From: Aquisalimonas lutea
GTDB taxonomy: Bacteria; Pseudomonadota; Gammaproteobacteria; Nitrococcales; Aquisalimonadaceae
Direction of reading: 5' to 3'
NCBI RefSeq assembly: GCF_030409225.1
Contig: NZ_JAUFPK010000001.1
Coordinates: forward strand, 1,289,026 to 1,353,025
Length of the DNA stretch: 64,000 bases
Numbering within the stretch: position 1 is the stretch's first letter; the number at the start of each line of letters is the position of its first letter. The position numbers were made by a program, and so were the translations under genes. A model generated the notes under the pieces. The model made no database searches, was not told the origin of the DNA, and saw only the letters and a list, made by a program, of their open reading frames with translations. This document shows positions 17,231 through 27,026 of this stretch, one piece after another.

Positions 17231-18241
17231 TCAAAAGACACCCTGAATCCGCGCCAGGAAAGCCGTCTTGGTCGCTGACACGTCCTCGTGGAGTCCAACG
17301 CGAAGCAAGCGATGCGGGTCTGGCCTGCGCGTGTTCCATCCACGCTGAACAAGGCAGGCGCCGTCGTAGTTGCCGCGGACCAACTCTTCGGCCCGTGCGG
17401 AACGGTCACCGTTGGGGTAACAGAACAGTCTCGGCCGTCGGCCCGTCGCGGCCCGGATCGCGTCCCGGGCGCCGACGATCTCCGTGTCCAGCGCGCTCGC
17501 ATCGCTGACATGGTTCAGTCGGCGGTGCGTCCGGGTGTGCGAGCCGAGTTCGAAGGTCTCGTCCGAGATCATGGCGTTGACTTCCTCCCAGCTCAACATC
17601 ACGGGTTCGACATCCCGCTCATGCATGCCAAGGGCTGCCTCGATGCGGTCGAGTCGGGTCTCGATATCGTCGTCTCGATATTGCTTGAGCCGTTCAATGA
17701 GCCGATTGGCGAGGCTCGCGGACAAGGCTTCCCCTTCCGGCGCCTCCGGTAGATGACTCCACAGCCAATCCCAATCCTCTTGCCCGTCGCTTCCAGGGAA
17801 CCCCGTCCACTGCGTCAACCGCTGTACACGCCCCGGCCAGAATGCGCGCGCGGTGCCAATGAAGTCCGATACCAGGAAAAGCGTCGCCGGTAGGCCGTGT
17901 TGGCGCAGCAGCGGCAGCGCGAACTCGGCGTTATCCCGCCATCCGTCGTCAAAGGTGATGGCGCAACAAGGCCGCTTCGATGTGGTCGCTTTGCCATCCA
18001 GCCAGTCAGTGAGATGCACTGGATTCAGGTAGGCCTTAATCCACCGCAAATGGGCGGCGAACGTCTCCGGGGTCACCATCATGCCCGGCTGTTCGAGCCT
18101 CGCGCGTGCGTCGTCCGCCGGGAGAATCCTGTGATAGGTCAACACCAGCAATTGCCGCGAATGGCGGCGCAGCAGCAGCGGCGCGGCAGCACCCATCGGC
18201 ATTTGCAGGGTCCGCTTGATCAGCCGTTTCCCAGCGCTCAT
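17231..18241 (-). CDS. Polysaccharide deacetylase (NodB family)
   Basis: Carbohydrate esterase 4 protein of 336 residues. The catalytic motif is CCAITFDDGWRDNAE, followed by LPATLFLVSDFIGT. FELGSHTRTHRRLNHV holds the metal-binding histidines, and RLFCYPNGDRS is the last motif. N-terminal residues LVLTYHRILP mark the xylanase/deacetylase subgroup associated with EPS loci. No clear signal peptide, although residues 15-35 are moderately hydrophobic. It is encoded immediately after another deacetylase with an ATGA overlap. It converges on the FemAB gene with a 27-bp gap. Confidence 0.9.
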   Translation of the reverse strand: MSAGKRLIKRTLQMPMGAAAPLLLRRHSRQLLVLTYHRILPADDARARLEQPGMMVTPETFAAHLRWIKAYLNPVHLTDWLDGKATTSKRPCCAITFDDGWRDNAEFALPLLRQHGLPATLFLVSDFIGTARAFWPGRVQRLTQWTGFPGSDGQEDWDWLWSHLPEAPEGEALSASLANRLIERLKQYRDDDIETRLDRIEAALGMHERDVEPVMLSWEEVNAMISDETFELGSHTRTHRRLNHVSDASALDTEIVGARDAIRAATGRRPRLFCYPNGDRSARAEELVRGNYDGACLVQRGWNTRRPDPHRLLRVGLHEDVSATKTAFLARIQGVF

Positions 18242-19029
18242 TGACCTAGCCTGCTACTTTGCACGAGTGCCGCCCCAAAGTGCCAGAAATCCCGATAGTA
18301 GTTGTTGACAGGGACGCGCTGAAGGTTGATTGCGCTATCGCCGGGCCGCACCAGCCCACCGTGGCAGGAGAGGCAGCATTCAAAGCCCATGTCCGTGACC
18401 AGCGCGCGAAGGTCTTCATTGAAGTCGTTCCTACCACCGAACGGGTAGCTGAACCACCGGATTGTCGCTCCCACGGCGTCCTCCAGGGCGTTGCGTGATC
18501 CCGATACCTCATCTCGCGCCTGAGCCGGAGAGAGGGCATTCAGGTTCGCGTGTGTGCGGGTATGCGCTCCGAGTTCAAATCCCTGCCGATGAAGGTCCCG
18601 CACCTGCTCCCATGTCATCCAGCGAGTCCGGATACCGGCTTTTCTATCCCAGCAAGGTTGCGTGTGTGTGCCGATCAGGTCGGTCGCAATGAAGAAGGTT
18701 GCAGGCAGGCCGTACTCGCGCAGGATGGGGGCAGCCGTTTCGTGATTGTCCGCATAGCCGTCGTCGAACGTGATGACCAGCCGATTCGACACGTCCTTAC
18801 CGTCGCCCAGGCGGGCCAGTAGTTCAGGGAGAGCGACAACGCGGAAGTGCCGGCTCACGAGGCGACAAAATGACTGGAATGCCGGAACCGGCACACTGAT
18901 GGGATCGTGCGCTGCGGCGTCGTCAACTCTGTGAAAAGCAACGATGGCAGCCGTCTGGTTCATCATCGCTCGGTGCAGCCCGCTGCACAGAAGCGCCCTG
19001 CCGGCCATGGATTTCAGTGAACTGTTCAT
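18238..19029 (-). CDS. Polysaccharide deacetylase (NodB family), upstream partner
   Basis: CE4 deacetylase of 263 residues from the ATG at 19029. A GTG at 19047 in the same frame would add six residues, but it lacks a well spaced ribosome site. Motifs are IVAFHRVDD, then LVITFDDGYADNHE, LPATFFIATDLIGT, FELGAHTRTHANLNAL and IRWFSYPFGGRNDF. The final segment LQRVPVNNYYRDFWHF resembles the Gly/Tyr-rich ending seen in exosortase-linked deacetylases. It overlaps the next gene by ATGA, so the pair probably forms a two-gene operon acting on the same polymer. They differ strongly in sequence, so they may have different sites of action. Confidence 0.9.
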   Translation of the reverse strand: MNSSLKSMAGRALLCSGLHRAMMNQTAAIVAFHRVDDAAAHDPISVPVPAFQSFCRLVSRHFRVVALPELLARLGDGKDVSNRLVITFDDGYADNHETAAPILREYGLPATFFIATDLIGTHTQPCWDRKAGIRTRWMTWEQVRDLHRQGFELGAHTRTHANLNALSPAQARDEVSGSRNALEDAVGATIRWFSYPFGGRNDFNEDLRALVTDMGFECCLSCHGGLVRPGDSAINLQRVPVNNYYRDFWHFGAALVQSSRLGQ

Positions 19030-19210
19030 ATTTGCCCTGCGACCCACCCCTGGGCCCGTCCAGCCTATAGCGTATACTGGCGCGGCTCATTTGCTACCAG
19101 CGTGATGCTGTAGTGTGACACAGTGATTTGTTGAGCGGCGGGCGAGCGTATATCTTGGGCCTCCCATCCGCCCACACGACCGCAGATCGCATCTTGGTGG
19201 ACGAGTTCGA

Positions 19211-21019
19211 ATGATGACTGGACTTCGGAATATTCGCGCGCTGCTGAGTAGGCAGGAGCAGCTCAAGGCGCTGGTTGTGCTTGCGTTCATGATGGTGACG
19301 GCGGTTGTGGAGGTGATGGGCATCGCCTCGGTCATGCCGTTTCTCGCAGTCGTCGCCGATCCGAGCATGGTCGAGAAAAATGAGAAACTGAGCCTCCTCT
19401 ACACTTGGTTTGGATTCGAGAGCACGGACTCGTTCCTCTTCTTCCTGGGAGGGGTAGCTTTCCTGGCCGTTTTCTGCGGCTCGATGATGCGTGCAGCTAC
19501 GCAATGGCTAATCATCCGGTTTACCCAGACGCGACAGTATGCGCTATCCCGAAGGCTCATGGGGGTATATCTTCGCCGGCCCTACGCGTTTTTCCTGAAG
19601 CGGAATTCCTCCGACTTGGCGAAGTCCGTGTTGGAAGAGACGAGGCAGGCAGTTACGGGCGCGCTGATGCCCGCCCTGTCGCTGGCGAGCTATCTTCTGC
19701 AGGCCGTCGTCATCCTGGGCTTTTTGGTCATGATCAATCCCGCACTGGCCGTAGCCGTGGCGGTGGGACTTGGTGGCGTGTATGCACTGATATTCTTTGT
19801 TGCGCGGTCGTGGCTCGGACGCATCGGCAAGGACCGGGTCGTCGCGAACCAAGAGCGCTTCATGGCAGCGAGTGAGGCCTTTGGAGGGGTGAAGGAGATC
19901 CGCCTTCTTGGCCGGGAGCAGGCGTACCTGAATCGGTATGGCAGGTCGGCACGCCGGTTTGCCCTGCACCAGGCCAATGCCGGGGTACTCGGTCAACTGC
20001 CACAGCACGTGATTGAAGCGATCGCGATAGGCGGTGCGCTCTTCATGGTTCTGATCCTTATGTCCGCGGAGGGTGGGTTGTCCTACGCACTTCCGATTAT
20101 CGGTGCGTATGCGTTGGCCGGGAAACGGTTGATACCCGCCTTTCAACGGATCTTTCATGCGACGTCGCAAATACGGTTTGCCATGCCGGCCGTGGAGAAT
20201 CTGCTAAAGGATCTGGGCACAGAGGACGAGCGTGCCGAGTTGCAAAGCGTTGAGCCCGTCAAGGGCCGCCTAGAGCCCATGGAAGCGATAGAAGTCGACA
20301 ACGTGACCTTCCACTACCCGGAGAGTGAGGGAGAGCCGGCTCTCAAAGGGCTTTCCATGCGGGTGCCGGTGCATACCACCATCGGCTTGGTTGGAGCCTC
20401 CGGCGCAGGCAAGAGCACACTAGTCGATATTTTGCTTGGGTTACTGGAGCCGGAATCCGGAGCGATACGCGTGGATGGAGTCACACTGGGTCGGGAAAAC
20501 GTCCGGGCATGGCAGGCGAGCATCGGCTACGTGCCCCAGCACATTTTCTTGGCGGACGATACTATTGCGGCGAATATCGCATTGGGCGCAAGGCCGGGAG
20601 AGGTCGATCACGAGGCCGTAGAGCGCGCGGCCCGCCTTGCGAACCTGCATGAATTCGTCATGAACGACTTGCCCGAAGGCTACGCAACCGAAATCGGAGA
20701 GCGGGGCGTCCGGTTCTCCGGTGGTCAACGTCAACGCGTTGGCATTGCCCGTGCGCTGTATCATGACCCGCCCGTCATCGTTATGGACGAAGCAACCAGT
20801 GCGCTTGATAACGCCACCGAGCATGCGGTGATGGAGGCGGTTCACAACCTTTCATCGCAGAAGACGATCATCCTAATTGCTCACCGCCTTACGACCGTCA
20901 AGCCCTGTGACAAAATCTTTGTTCTGAAAAAGGGGCGGGTTGTGGAACAAGGCACTTGGGACCAACTGACTGGATGCGAGCAATCCCACTTCAAACGCCT
21001 TGCTTCTGGTGGGGTGTGA
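19211..21019 (+). CDS. ABC transporter, fused permease-ATPase (PglK/MsbA-like flippase)
   Basis: Half-transporter of 602 residues. Residues 1-325 hold about six membrane helices (first: ALVVLAFMMVTAVVEVMGIA). The ATPase spans 345-600, with Walker A GASGAGKST, the Q loop IGYVPQHIF, signature RFSGGQRQR, Walker B VIVMDEATSALD and the switch IAHRLTT. The fused layout matches lipid-linked oligosaccharide flippases such as PglK. In this locus it is the best candidate for moving undecaprenyl-linked EPS units across the inner membrane, because I see no Wzx in the window. The gene starts a new plus-strand group with the glycosyltransferase at 21083. Confidence 0.9.
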   Translation: MMTGLRNIRALLSRQEQLKALVVLAFMMVTAVVEVMGIASVMPFLAVVADPSMVEKNEKLSLLYTWFGFESTDSFLFFLGGVAFLAVFCGSMMRAATQWLIIRFTQTRQYALSRRLMGVYLRRPYAFFLKRNSSDLAKSVLEETRQAVTGALMPALSLASYLLQAVVILGFLVMINPALAVAVAVGLGGVYALIFFVARSWLGRIGKDRVVANQERFMAASEAFGGVKEIRLLGREQAYLNRYGRSARRFALHQANAGVLGQLPQHVIEAIAIGGALFMVLILMSAEGGLSYALPIIGAYALAGKRLIPAFQRIFHATSQIRFAMPAVENLLKDLGTEDERAELQSVEPVKGRLEPMEAIEVDNVTFHYPESEGEPALKGLSMRVPVHTTIGLVGASGAGKSTLVDILLGLLEPESGAIRVDGVTLGRENVRAWQASIGYVPQHIFLADDTIAANIALGARPGEVDHEAVERAARLANLHEFVMNDLPEGYATEIGERGVRFSGGQRQRVGIARALYHDPPVIVMDEATSALDNATEHAVMEAVHNLSSQKTIILIAHRLTTVKPCDKIFVLKKGRVVEQGTWDQLTGCEQSHFKRLASGGV

Positions 21020-21082
21020 TCGATGACCGACTGGAGGTCCGATTGACACCGCTTGAGCTGACCATGAGGACGCTATACCCGA

Positions 21083-22483
21083 ATGTTTAGCCTAAGGTCA
21101 CGAATAATGATCGAGCGCTACAGGCTTCGACAGGCCGTACGGATGTATCTGCATACTAAACAGAAGGGCAATCTCGCCAGGCTGGTCGTATGGTATGGCC
21201 TTTTCCTGAAGCGGCTAGGTGTTTCCGAAACGGGGCTCAAGTTCGTTATGAAAGGTCGGCGCATCGCAAACGTCGAGGCTGCGAATCGCGAGTTGCGATG
21301 TCTGGCCGCGGATGTTGCCGTTGGCCGACAAACGATCGTGTCAATGGTTCATGGAAAACGCGAGCAGACAATTGAGAATCTGGCTCGGCGCATACTATTT
21401 CTTAAACTGCCGGTGATCGTCGACGGGGAACTCCAAGAAAAAGGCGTTCTTACGATAAAGTTCTCCGAGACCTTTGGTGCCTTGTACCGGCTCTTGGATA
21501 TGCAGGCCGTCGCGAGGTACTTTCGAATCGTCCTTGAGCCAAGCTGGGTTGGATACAGCTTGCCGGAGGTTTTGATTTGGGCCACGCTCTCGCCGGAAAA
21601 GGTCGTTATTATGGCTCCCTATGAAGACGATTTCCGCTTCATTGAAGAGCTTGGCGTAAATCTGATCCCGACAACTCTCGGTCCGGCCGACTGGGTGAAC
21701 CCAAAGAAATTTCATGTGATACCCGGCGAGGAAAAGCGCTATGACGCAATTTATGTCGCCAACTTCAACTCGATCAAACGAGTGGAACGGTACCTCCGGG
21801 CGATAGTCAGAGTTTCGCGCAGTAGGCCGCGCTTTCGCGCAGCGCTGGTTTGTGCCGGGCATGGTGGAGCCCGCCAGCCGGTGATGGCAACGCTGTCTTG
21901 GGCGCAGCAGCACGCCGATATCGAGTACTTCGATGCCGTGGATCAGGAAACGCTGAACCGGCTTATTAATTTATCTAGAGTAAACGTACTAGTGTCCCTA
22001 CGCGAAGGTGCGAATAAGTGTGTAGCGGAGGGACTGTTCGCGGGAACTCCGGTCCTTCTCATCGAGGAGTGCGCTTGTGGTAACCATCATCACATCACGG
22101 GTGAGACGGGACGCGTGGTCCCGGACACGGAACTGGAAGAGGCGTTGGTATGGTTCTCCGAGGAAAGGAAAGAATTTGATATCAGAACTTGGGCGGACGA
22201 GAATATGTCACCCTGCGTTAGCACCGATCGCTTGAGCAGGCTTTTGGAATCGCTGGAATACGAAGAAGGCCGGCCGTGGACTCGCGGTCTGTTTGCCAAG
22301 GTTAATCAACCGGAGCTGAACTATCTCGATGCGGAAAACGCCGGTTTACTTGGAATGAGAAAAGAATTTATTGAGAAATTCAAAAATCGAGAGAGTCCAG
22401 ATGCACATCTAGAATGGATTCGCGAGCTGAGCACTCATAAACAGGGTAGTAAAGAATTCGCGCGTGTGGAGCGCTGGCAATAA
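21083..22483 (+). CDS. Putative glycosyltransferase (GT-B fold)
   Basis: Protein of 466 residues. The C-terminal half resembles a GT4-type donor domain: RYDAIYVANFNSIKRVERYL, ALVCAGHGGAR, and the loop VNVLVSLREGANKCVAEGLFAGTPVLL that is equivalent to the E-x7-E region. The N-terminal half (residues 1-200) is not like standard GT4 proteins and may carry acceptor specificity. It follows the ABC flippase by 63 bp on the same strand. Codon and base use become AT-richer toward the 3' end, which may mark the border of an acquired segment. Family assignment is fairly sure, the donor sugar is unknown. Confidence 0.75.
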   Translation: MFSLRSRIMIERYRLRQAVRMYLHTKQKGNLARLVVWYGLFLKRLGVSETGLKFVMKGRRIANVEAANRELRCLAADVAVGRQTIVSMVHGKREQTIENLARRILFLKLPVIVDGELQEKGVLTIKFSETFGALYRLLDMQAVARYFRIVLEPSWVGYSLPEVLIWATLSPEKVVIMAPYEDDFRFIEELGVNLIPTTLGPADWVNPKKFHVIPGEEKRYDAIYVANFNSIKRVERYLRAIVRVSRSRPRFRAALVCAGHGGARQPVMATLSWAQQHADIEYFDAVDQETLNRLINLSRVNVLVSLREGANKCVAEGLFAGTPVLLIEECACGNHHHITGETGRVVPDTELEEALVWFSEERKEFDIRTWADENMSPCVSTDRLSRLLESLEYEEGRPWTRGLFAKVNQPELNYLDAENAGLLGMRKEFIEKFKNRESPDAHLEWIRELSTHKQGSKEFARVERWQ

Positions 22484-22546
22484 TAGCTTTTCTTGTTGTG
22501 CCGGTAATATGAGACAAGAACGATTGCATTGATTCGGAAGTACACC

Positions 22547-23500
22547 CTAGAATCTGCCAAGAAAAGATAAACGGCAGAATATCTTTAATCGGTTTCCAGG
22601 CCATCGGAGACCCTTTACATAAGTACGAATCGATTGAGTGGGCCTTCCAGATGTAGCGTACGTTTTGGCAAGGCTATAGTGCTTGTTGGAGAGAGCACGT
22701 GCCACGCGCTTTTTATACTCTGAGGGATACTGTCCTCCAAGACGCGTCTTCAGTACCTGTATGTCGCCAGATAACTGCATGATAGAGTAAAATCGTTGAT
22801 CCTCGTTGCCGTCGTGTATGCCCAGTATGGCATGCACCGAATCATAGAAATGTAGTGGGTACTGCTCCGCGAGTCGTAAACCGAGATCAAAATCCTGGCA
22901 GCGACGGAACCTCCCGTCCCAGCCGCCTACCGATTGTATCGCGGCCCGCCTGATCACTGTCGCGCTCGGGAATACGGGGAAGCCGGAGAGTAGTAGCCTT
23001 ACGGCACGCTCAACGGGGAGGCGATAAAGGTTGTGCGGCGTACTTGATATCAAGTGTCCTTCAAGATGCTTTTGCGTGCGCGGAAAGTGAGTAATGTTCC
23101 TTTCGGAATATTCGTCAGGCCGAGCCCCCGGCCGTGCCCTGCGAAGATCAGCCATCAGAAAGTGAATCGGTTCCCGCGCGAGTAGCTCCCGTGCTTCGGC
23201 AAGCTTCCCTGACGGCCACCAGTCATCTGCATCCAAGTACGCTATATACTCGCCTCTTGCCACATTGGTTCCGGTTTGTCTCGCAATTGCTGCTCCTTGG
23301 TTGGCTTGCTGAATGAGGTTAATATGCTGATCAAATCGTGCGAGCTCAGAAAGCGTGTCATCCTCGGATCCATCATCAACGACTATTATTTCGTCGGCGG
23401 GGCTAGTCTGGGCGACAGCGCTTTGGATCGCGGTTCCAATCGTGTCCGCGCAATTGTAGGCCGGTATAACTACAGAAACCGATACGTCCGTATGAGCCAT
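22547..23500 (-). CDS. Glycosyltransferase family 2
   Basis: GT-A fold inverting glycosyltransferase of 317 residues. It starts VSVSVVIPAYNCADTIGTAI, then IIVVDDGSEDDT and the metal site YIAYLDADDWWPSGKL (DAD). Further motifs are GGWDGRFRRCQDFDLGLRLA and a basic C-terminus with no membrane helix. It is the classic EPS side-chain or backbone transferase type. The start ATG is only 5 bases from the left end of a decayed IS5-type copy (23506), so its natural promoter has been cut off or replaced. Base composition is still high GC. Confidence 0.9.
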   Translation of the reverse strand: MAHTDVSVSVVIPAYNCADTIGTAIQSAVAQTSPADEIIVVDDGSEDDTLSELARFDQHINLIQQANQGAAIARQTGTNVARGEYIAYLDADDWWPSGKLAEARELLAREPIHFLMADLRRARPGARPDEYSERNITHFPRTQKHLEGHLISSTPHNLYRLPVERAVRLLLSGFPVFPSATVIRRAAIQSVGGWDGRFRRCQDFDLGLRLAEQYPLHFYDSVHAILGIHDGNEDQRFYSIMQLSGDIQVLKTRLGGQYPSEYKKRVARALSNKHYSLAKTYATSGRPTQSIRTYVKGLRWPGNRLKIFCRLSFLGRF

Positions 23501-23505
23501 AGTCA

Positions 23506-23880
23506 GTCCGTTCCGAATAACCCGCTACGCGGGGCTTGTAGTGAGGGATTGAAGCCGGGATTTCAGAGTACAGTATCGATTACTACGTAAGGGTGCCCCA
23601 GCAATTCATCAGGTAAAAGATCCGCTCTAGCGCAGCGCCCGAGCCGAATATTGTACCGCGCGGCCATCAGCACCGCGTTCAGCGTCTCACCGAAGCGGCG
23701 TTTCAGCCGGCAACGACTCATCCGCCCGTGGATCTTACGTCGCCGATTGCCGCATCGTAGGTTCTTCGGCGTCCCGGTGTTCACGCCGTTTTTCGAACAG
23801 TAGCGGAGCATACGGTCATCGCGGATGGCCGGCGTGCCCTTGTAGCCACGATCCATATTATTCAAATACGTATGCCAAGA
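23506..23880 (-). pseudogene. IS5-family transposase relic, copy A
   Basis: The plus-strand end GTCCGTTCCGAATAAC equals the inverted repeat of the IS5-type copies at 31319 and 34129. The minus strand encodes broken pieces such as MDRGYKGTPAI, GRMSRCRLKRRFGETLNAVL and MAARYNIRL, which match VDRGYQGAAIP, GRMDRCRLKGALGDALNAVL and VAAGHNIRL of copy B. Much of the catalytic domain and the other end are gone. It lies directly against the start codon of the GT2 gene. Confidence 0.75.
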
Positions 23881-23989
23881 CGTAAATGGAGTGCCAAAAG
23901 GAACGTAAAACGCCGACAATATCTCTTCCCCAGAGGCATGAGCCGTATCGCGGTACGTAACGCCGATGCGAGTTCGATAGGTGATCGCG

Positions 23990-25486
23990 CTATTCAGCGA
24001 TTTCGTGTCCCTGAACCCCTAGGTAATGCTTGTAATCGTCCGAAAGTCCGCCATCGCTATCTACAATGTTGTCTTGGTCGGTACCTGTCAAGTTTCCCCA
24101 TATTCTTAGCCTGTCTGGAGCTTCGATGTTCATTTTTCGAATGTGGTCGAATTCATCCCATGAATTAATGATTACGTTGCGGTTTATCGTATACGGCCCA
24201 GTACTCTCTGTGATCTCTTGTACCTGCACCTTATCCAGAAACGTATTTCTTACCATATGAACCGGGCCAATAGAACTAGACCAGACGGGGTTAATCCTTA
24301 CCTTCCCGCCGCCCGGCATCACCAAATTATGTGATATTTCGATATCTCGGGTAGGGTAGGTGCCTCCGGATCGGCCACCATAAACCCAAATGCTATCTTG
24401 AGGATTGTTCTCGAAAACGTTCCCACGTATAAACCAATGCTGATTTCCGGCCTTGGGCCCAACTGGGTGTGAACCAATATTGGACAGATGGTTGTCTTCC
24501 ACTAGGACATATCTGTTCGTGTAAGCAATTAACCAATACCCGTTGTTCACGTCTCTGGCTATATTGCCCTGAAGCACATGATTGCTTCCTAATGAGCTGG
24601 TCCTGGTGAAATAAACAAAAGAACTGTTCCCGCCTGTGTACCCGTTTTCAATGCTGTGAAACTCGTTCTTTCGGACAACGACATTTTCTGTGCTTCCGGT
24701 AAACATCAAGCCCCGCGTCTCTAGGTTTTCGGACATGTCAAACTCGAGAGACTGGAAATACAAGTTTGATGTGTCTCCGTACCATTGCAGAAAGGCTGAC
24801 ACTTTGATGACTGGATTTTCATTGGGAAAACCAAGCCAAACATTGGGTTTTCTATTCTGCGTGAATATAACCTTTTCGTCATCAGTCAAGTACGCATCAA
24901 TGTCGTAGACTCCTTCCCTCCAATAAACGAAATAACCAGAATAGGTGTCCCGTGAAACCGATCCGGGGTCATCGCCTTCATAGATATCTTTGAGACTCGC
25001 AAAGGGCGCATCTATAGTACCCTTTCCCCCGTCTTCGGCAGCCACCCCGTTTTCCGCGTCGACGAATAGGAATCCATCGGTTGTGACGCGAATAGTCCAC
25101 GAAGTTTCTGTGGAACGCCCGTTCTGATCTGTGACTCGCGCTGTTACGGTGTACGGCTCGTCGCGTTCCGTGGGTGTATCCCAGACAATTTCGCCGGTTC
25201 GCCGATCGATGCTCATGCCAGAAGGGCTGGTCAAAAGTTCGTGTTCGTACGGGTACACGCCGCCAACCACAGCCATTCGAACATTGTATTCCAGTTCCGG
25301 GTACGCCTTGTAAAATCGGTTTGCTTCGTCAAGCCCAGGCTGTGGTTGAATGATTTCCAACGGGTAGTTCGCGGTCGCTTCGTTGGCCTTTACCACAAAT
25401 GGCGAAAGTAACGCAATAAAAACGACGAGAAGAGTTGCTGAATTGACGATATGTTTAGTCGAAATCATAAAGTAATTCTCATCCAT
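23990..25486 (-). CDS. Secreted Ig-like/parallel beta-helix protein
   Basis: Protein of 498 residues with a signal peptide (SATLLVVFIALLSPFVVKA, cleaved near residue 35). Residues 50-140 look like a cadherin/Ig-like repeat: SIDRRTGEIVWDTP and YTVTARVTDQNGRSTETSW, as in putative-Ig domains. Residues 150-490 carry repeating short strands such as NVVVRKNEF, RYVLVEDNHLSNIG and HWFIRGNVFENN, typical of right-handed beta-helix proteins. That fold often hosts polysaccharide lyases or epimerases, but I see no clear catalytic motif. The ATGs at 25486 and 25468 are both possible starts. The gene is AT-richer than its surroundings and sits between IS remnants, so it was probably acquired. A role in trimming or binding the EPS is a guess. 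Confidence 0.75.
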   Translation of the reverse strand: MDENYFMISTKHIVNSATLLVVFIALLSPFVVKANEATANYPLEIIQPQPGLDEANRFYKAYPELEYNVRMAVVGGVYPYEHELLTSPSGMSIDRRTGEIVWDTPTERDEPYTVTARVTDQNGRSTETSWTIRVTTDGFLFVDAENGVAAEDGGKGTIDAPFASLKDIYEGDDPGSVSRDTYSGYFVYWREGVYDIDAYLTDDEKVIFTQNRKPNVWLGFPNENPVIKVSAFLQWYGDTSNLYFQSLEFDMSENLETRGLMFTGSTENVVVRKNEFHSIENGYTGGNSSFVYFTRTSSLGSNHVLQGNIARDVNNGYWLIAYTNRYVLVEDNHLSNIGSHPVGPKAGNQHWFIRGNVFENNPQDSIWVYGGRSGGTYPTRDIEISHNLVMPGGGKVRINPVWSSSIGPVHMVRNTFLDKVQVQEITESTGPYTINRNVIINSWDEFDHIRKMNIEAPDRLRIWGNLTGTDQDNIVDSDGGLSDDYKHYLGVQGHEIAE

Positions 25487-25842
25487 TGGCCGTCTTGTGG
25501 CGCCACATCTCGCATAGCTTGCTCCCTTGCTCAACTAGGAAGCCTACTCGTCAATAGTACTGGTCCGCGTAACAGTGATCCCTGTAACCGCGGCGCTAGT
25601 CAACTAGCAATGTGCGATGCACGGCCTAGACAGCGGCTAAGCAGCACAACGAGTAGCACCCAGCGGCAGGCTTGCTTACTTTATTCTAGAATAGCGTACT
25701 GGTGTACCGGGGTCCACGTAGTTGTCCGGGTAGGCACAAGCAGAGGGAATCTGATCTGAGTAATGCACCTCCGGAGCCCGCCGATACATATGGGCCTCGT
25801 GCTCGTGGAACCGTCTTCTAGGCAATATCACTGCCTGCTGCA
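25487..25842. other. Intergenic region left of the IS5-group element
   Basis: This 356-bp stretch lies between the beta-helix gene and the CTAG target duplication of the next element. I see no gene, terminator or clear repeat. The promoter of the beta-helix gene must lie here. Confidence 0.4.
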
Positions 25843-26116
25843 CTAGCAGGCTGCTGAAAAAGCCCGTTTTGCGGGGCGTTTGGTAAAATGGACGCCGTCA
25901 TTGACGGCGTTCAGGGAGATGCTCGGATGCGCGGTGAAGACGTCGAACAGCCCCAGTTGTTCAGCTACGTCAGTCTTGAGGCACGAGTCCCGAACCACCA
26001 CCCCTTGCGGCGCATCCGCACCCTGTTCGGTCAGGTCCTCGACGGGCTGTTCGGCGAGTTGTCATCGGTCATTCAAAAATCCCCAGTGGGGGGTGCGGCG
26101 GTTTTCTTGGACTCTG

Positions 26117-27026
26117 TCAAGCCGCGATCCCCAAGCTGTCTCGGTACTCGCGTGGGCTTAGGGCACCGAGCGATACCTTGATCCGTTTCCCGTTATACCA
26201 GCGGATGTAAGCATCCACCGCCTCCATGAACTGCTCCAGCGTCGTGGCACGCCAGTCCCTGGGGTAGAACAGTTCATTCTTGAGACGACCGAAGAAGCCT
26301 TCGCAGGCTGCATTATCCGGCGTGCAGCCTTTGCGGGACATCGATCGGGTCAGCCGCGCATCCGCGATACGCGATAGCCATCCGGGCCAGCGATAATAGG
26401 CGCCGCGGTCAGAGTGGACGATGGGCTTCTCGTCCTCGTTCAGCGAGGCGACAGCCTCGTCGAGCATGGCGTTCACCAGCTCGGCATCCGGTCTGGTGCC
26501 GATGGTCCAACTGACCACCAGCCCGTCGAAGCAGTCAATCATGGGTGATAGATAGACCTTGCCCGCGGGGAGCTGGAACTCCGTGATATCAGTCAGCCAT
26601 TTCTCGTTGGGCGCCGCTGCACCGAAGTCACGATTGACGAGGTTGTCGACCGCAGGGGTGATTTCTCCCCCGTAGGAGCTGTACCGGCGACGCCGCCTGG
26701 TGTGAACGACCAGTTGCTCTTCTGCCATCAGCCGGCGAACGATCTTTTCGGAGACGACGATTCCGCGGTGACCCAGCTCGACGCCAATGCGCCGATACCC
26801 GTAGCACCGGTGGTTGAGCTCGAAGACGTCCGTGATGATACGGCGGGCGCCCGCATACTTGTCCGGTGTCGCGAGCCGCGCCCTGTGGTAGAAGTAGGAA
26901 CTGCGTGGCAGCCGTAGCTCGGTAAACAGCTCCGACAATGCGTAGGCCTCCCGCATGGCGTCAATCAGCAGGGTCTTCTCCTTGTTGCTCGGGAGCTGCA
27001 GATCGACGCCGTGGTCCTTTTTTATT
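26117..27026 (-). CDS. IS3-family transposase OrfB (by -1 frameshift)
   Basis: Catalytic half of the IS3/IS150-type transposase. The HTH_21 region has YAGARRIITDVFELNHRCYG and the rve integrase core starts at NEKWLTDITEFQ (first Asp). It continues with HSDRGAYY (second Asp) and the Glu in DNAACEGFFGRLKNEL; the end is REYRDSLGIAA. The conventional ATG start is at 26956, but the frame extends to the slippery AAAAAAG (about 27021-27027), where ribosomes shift from orfA. It therefore normally forms an OrfAB fusion. The DDE triad is complete. Confidence 0.88.

Noticed and set aside
19078-19095. TGGCGCGGCTCATTTGCT upstream of the ABC transporter
   Set aside because: The distance between GG and GC is two bases too long for sigma-54, which does not tolerate this.
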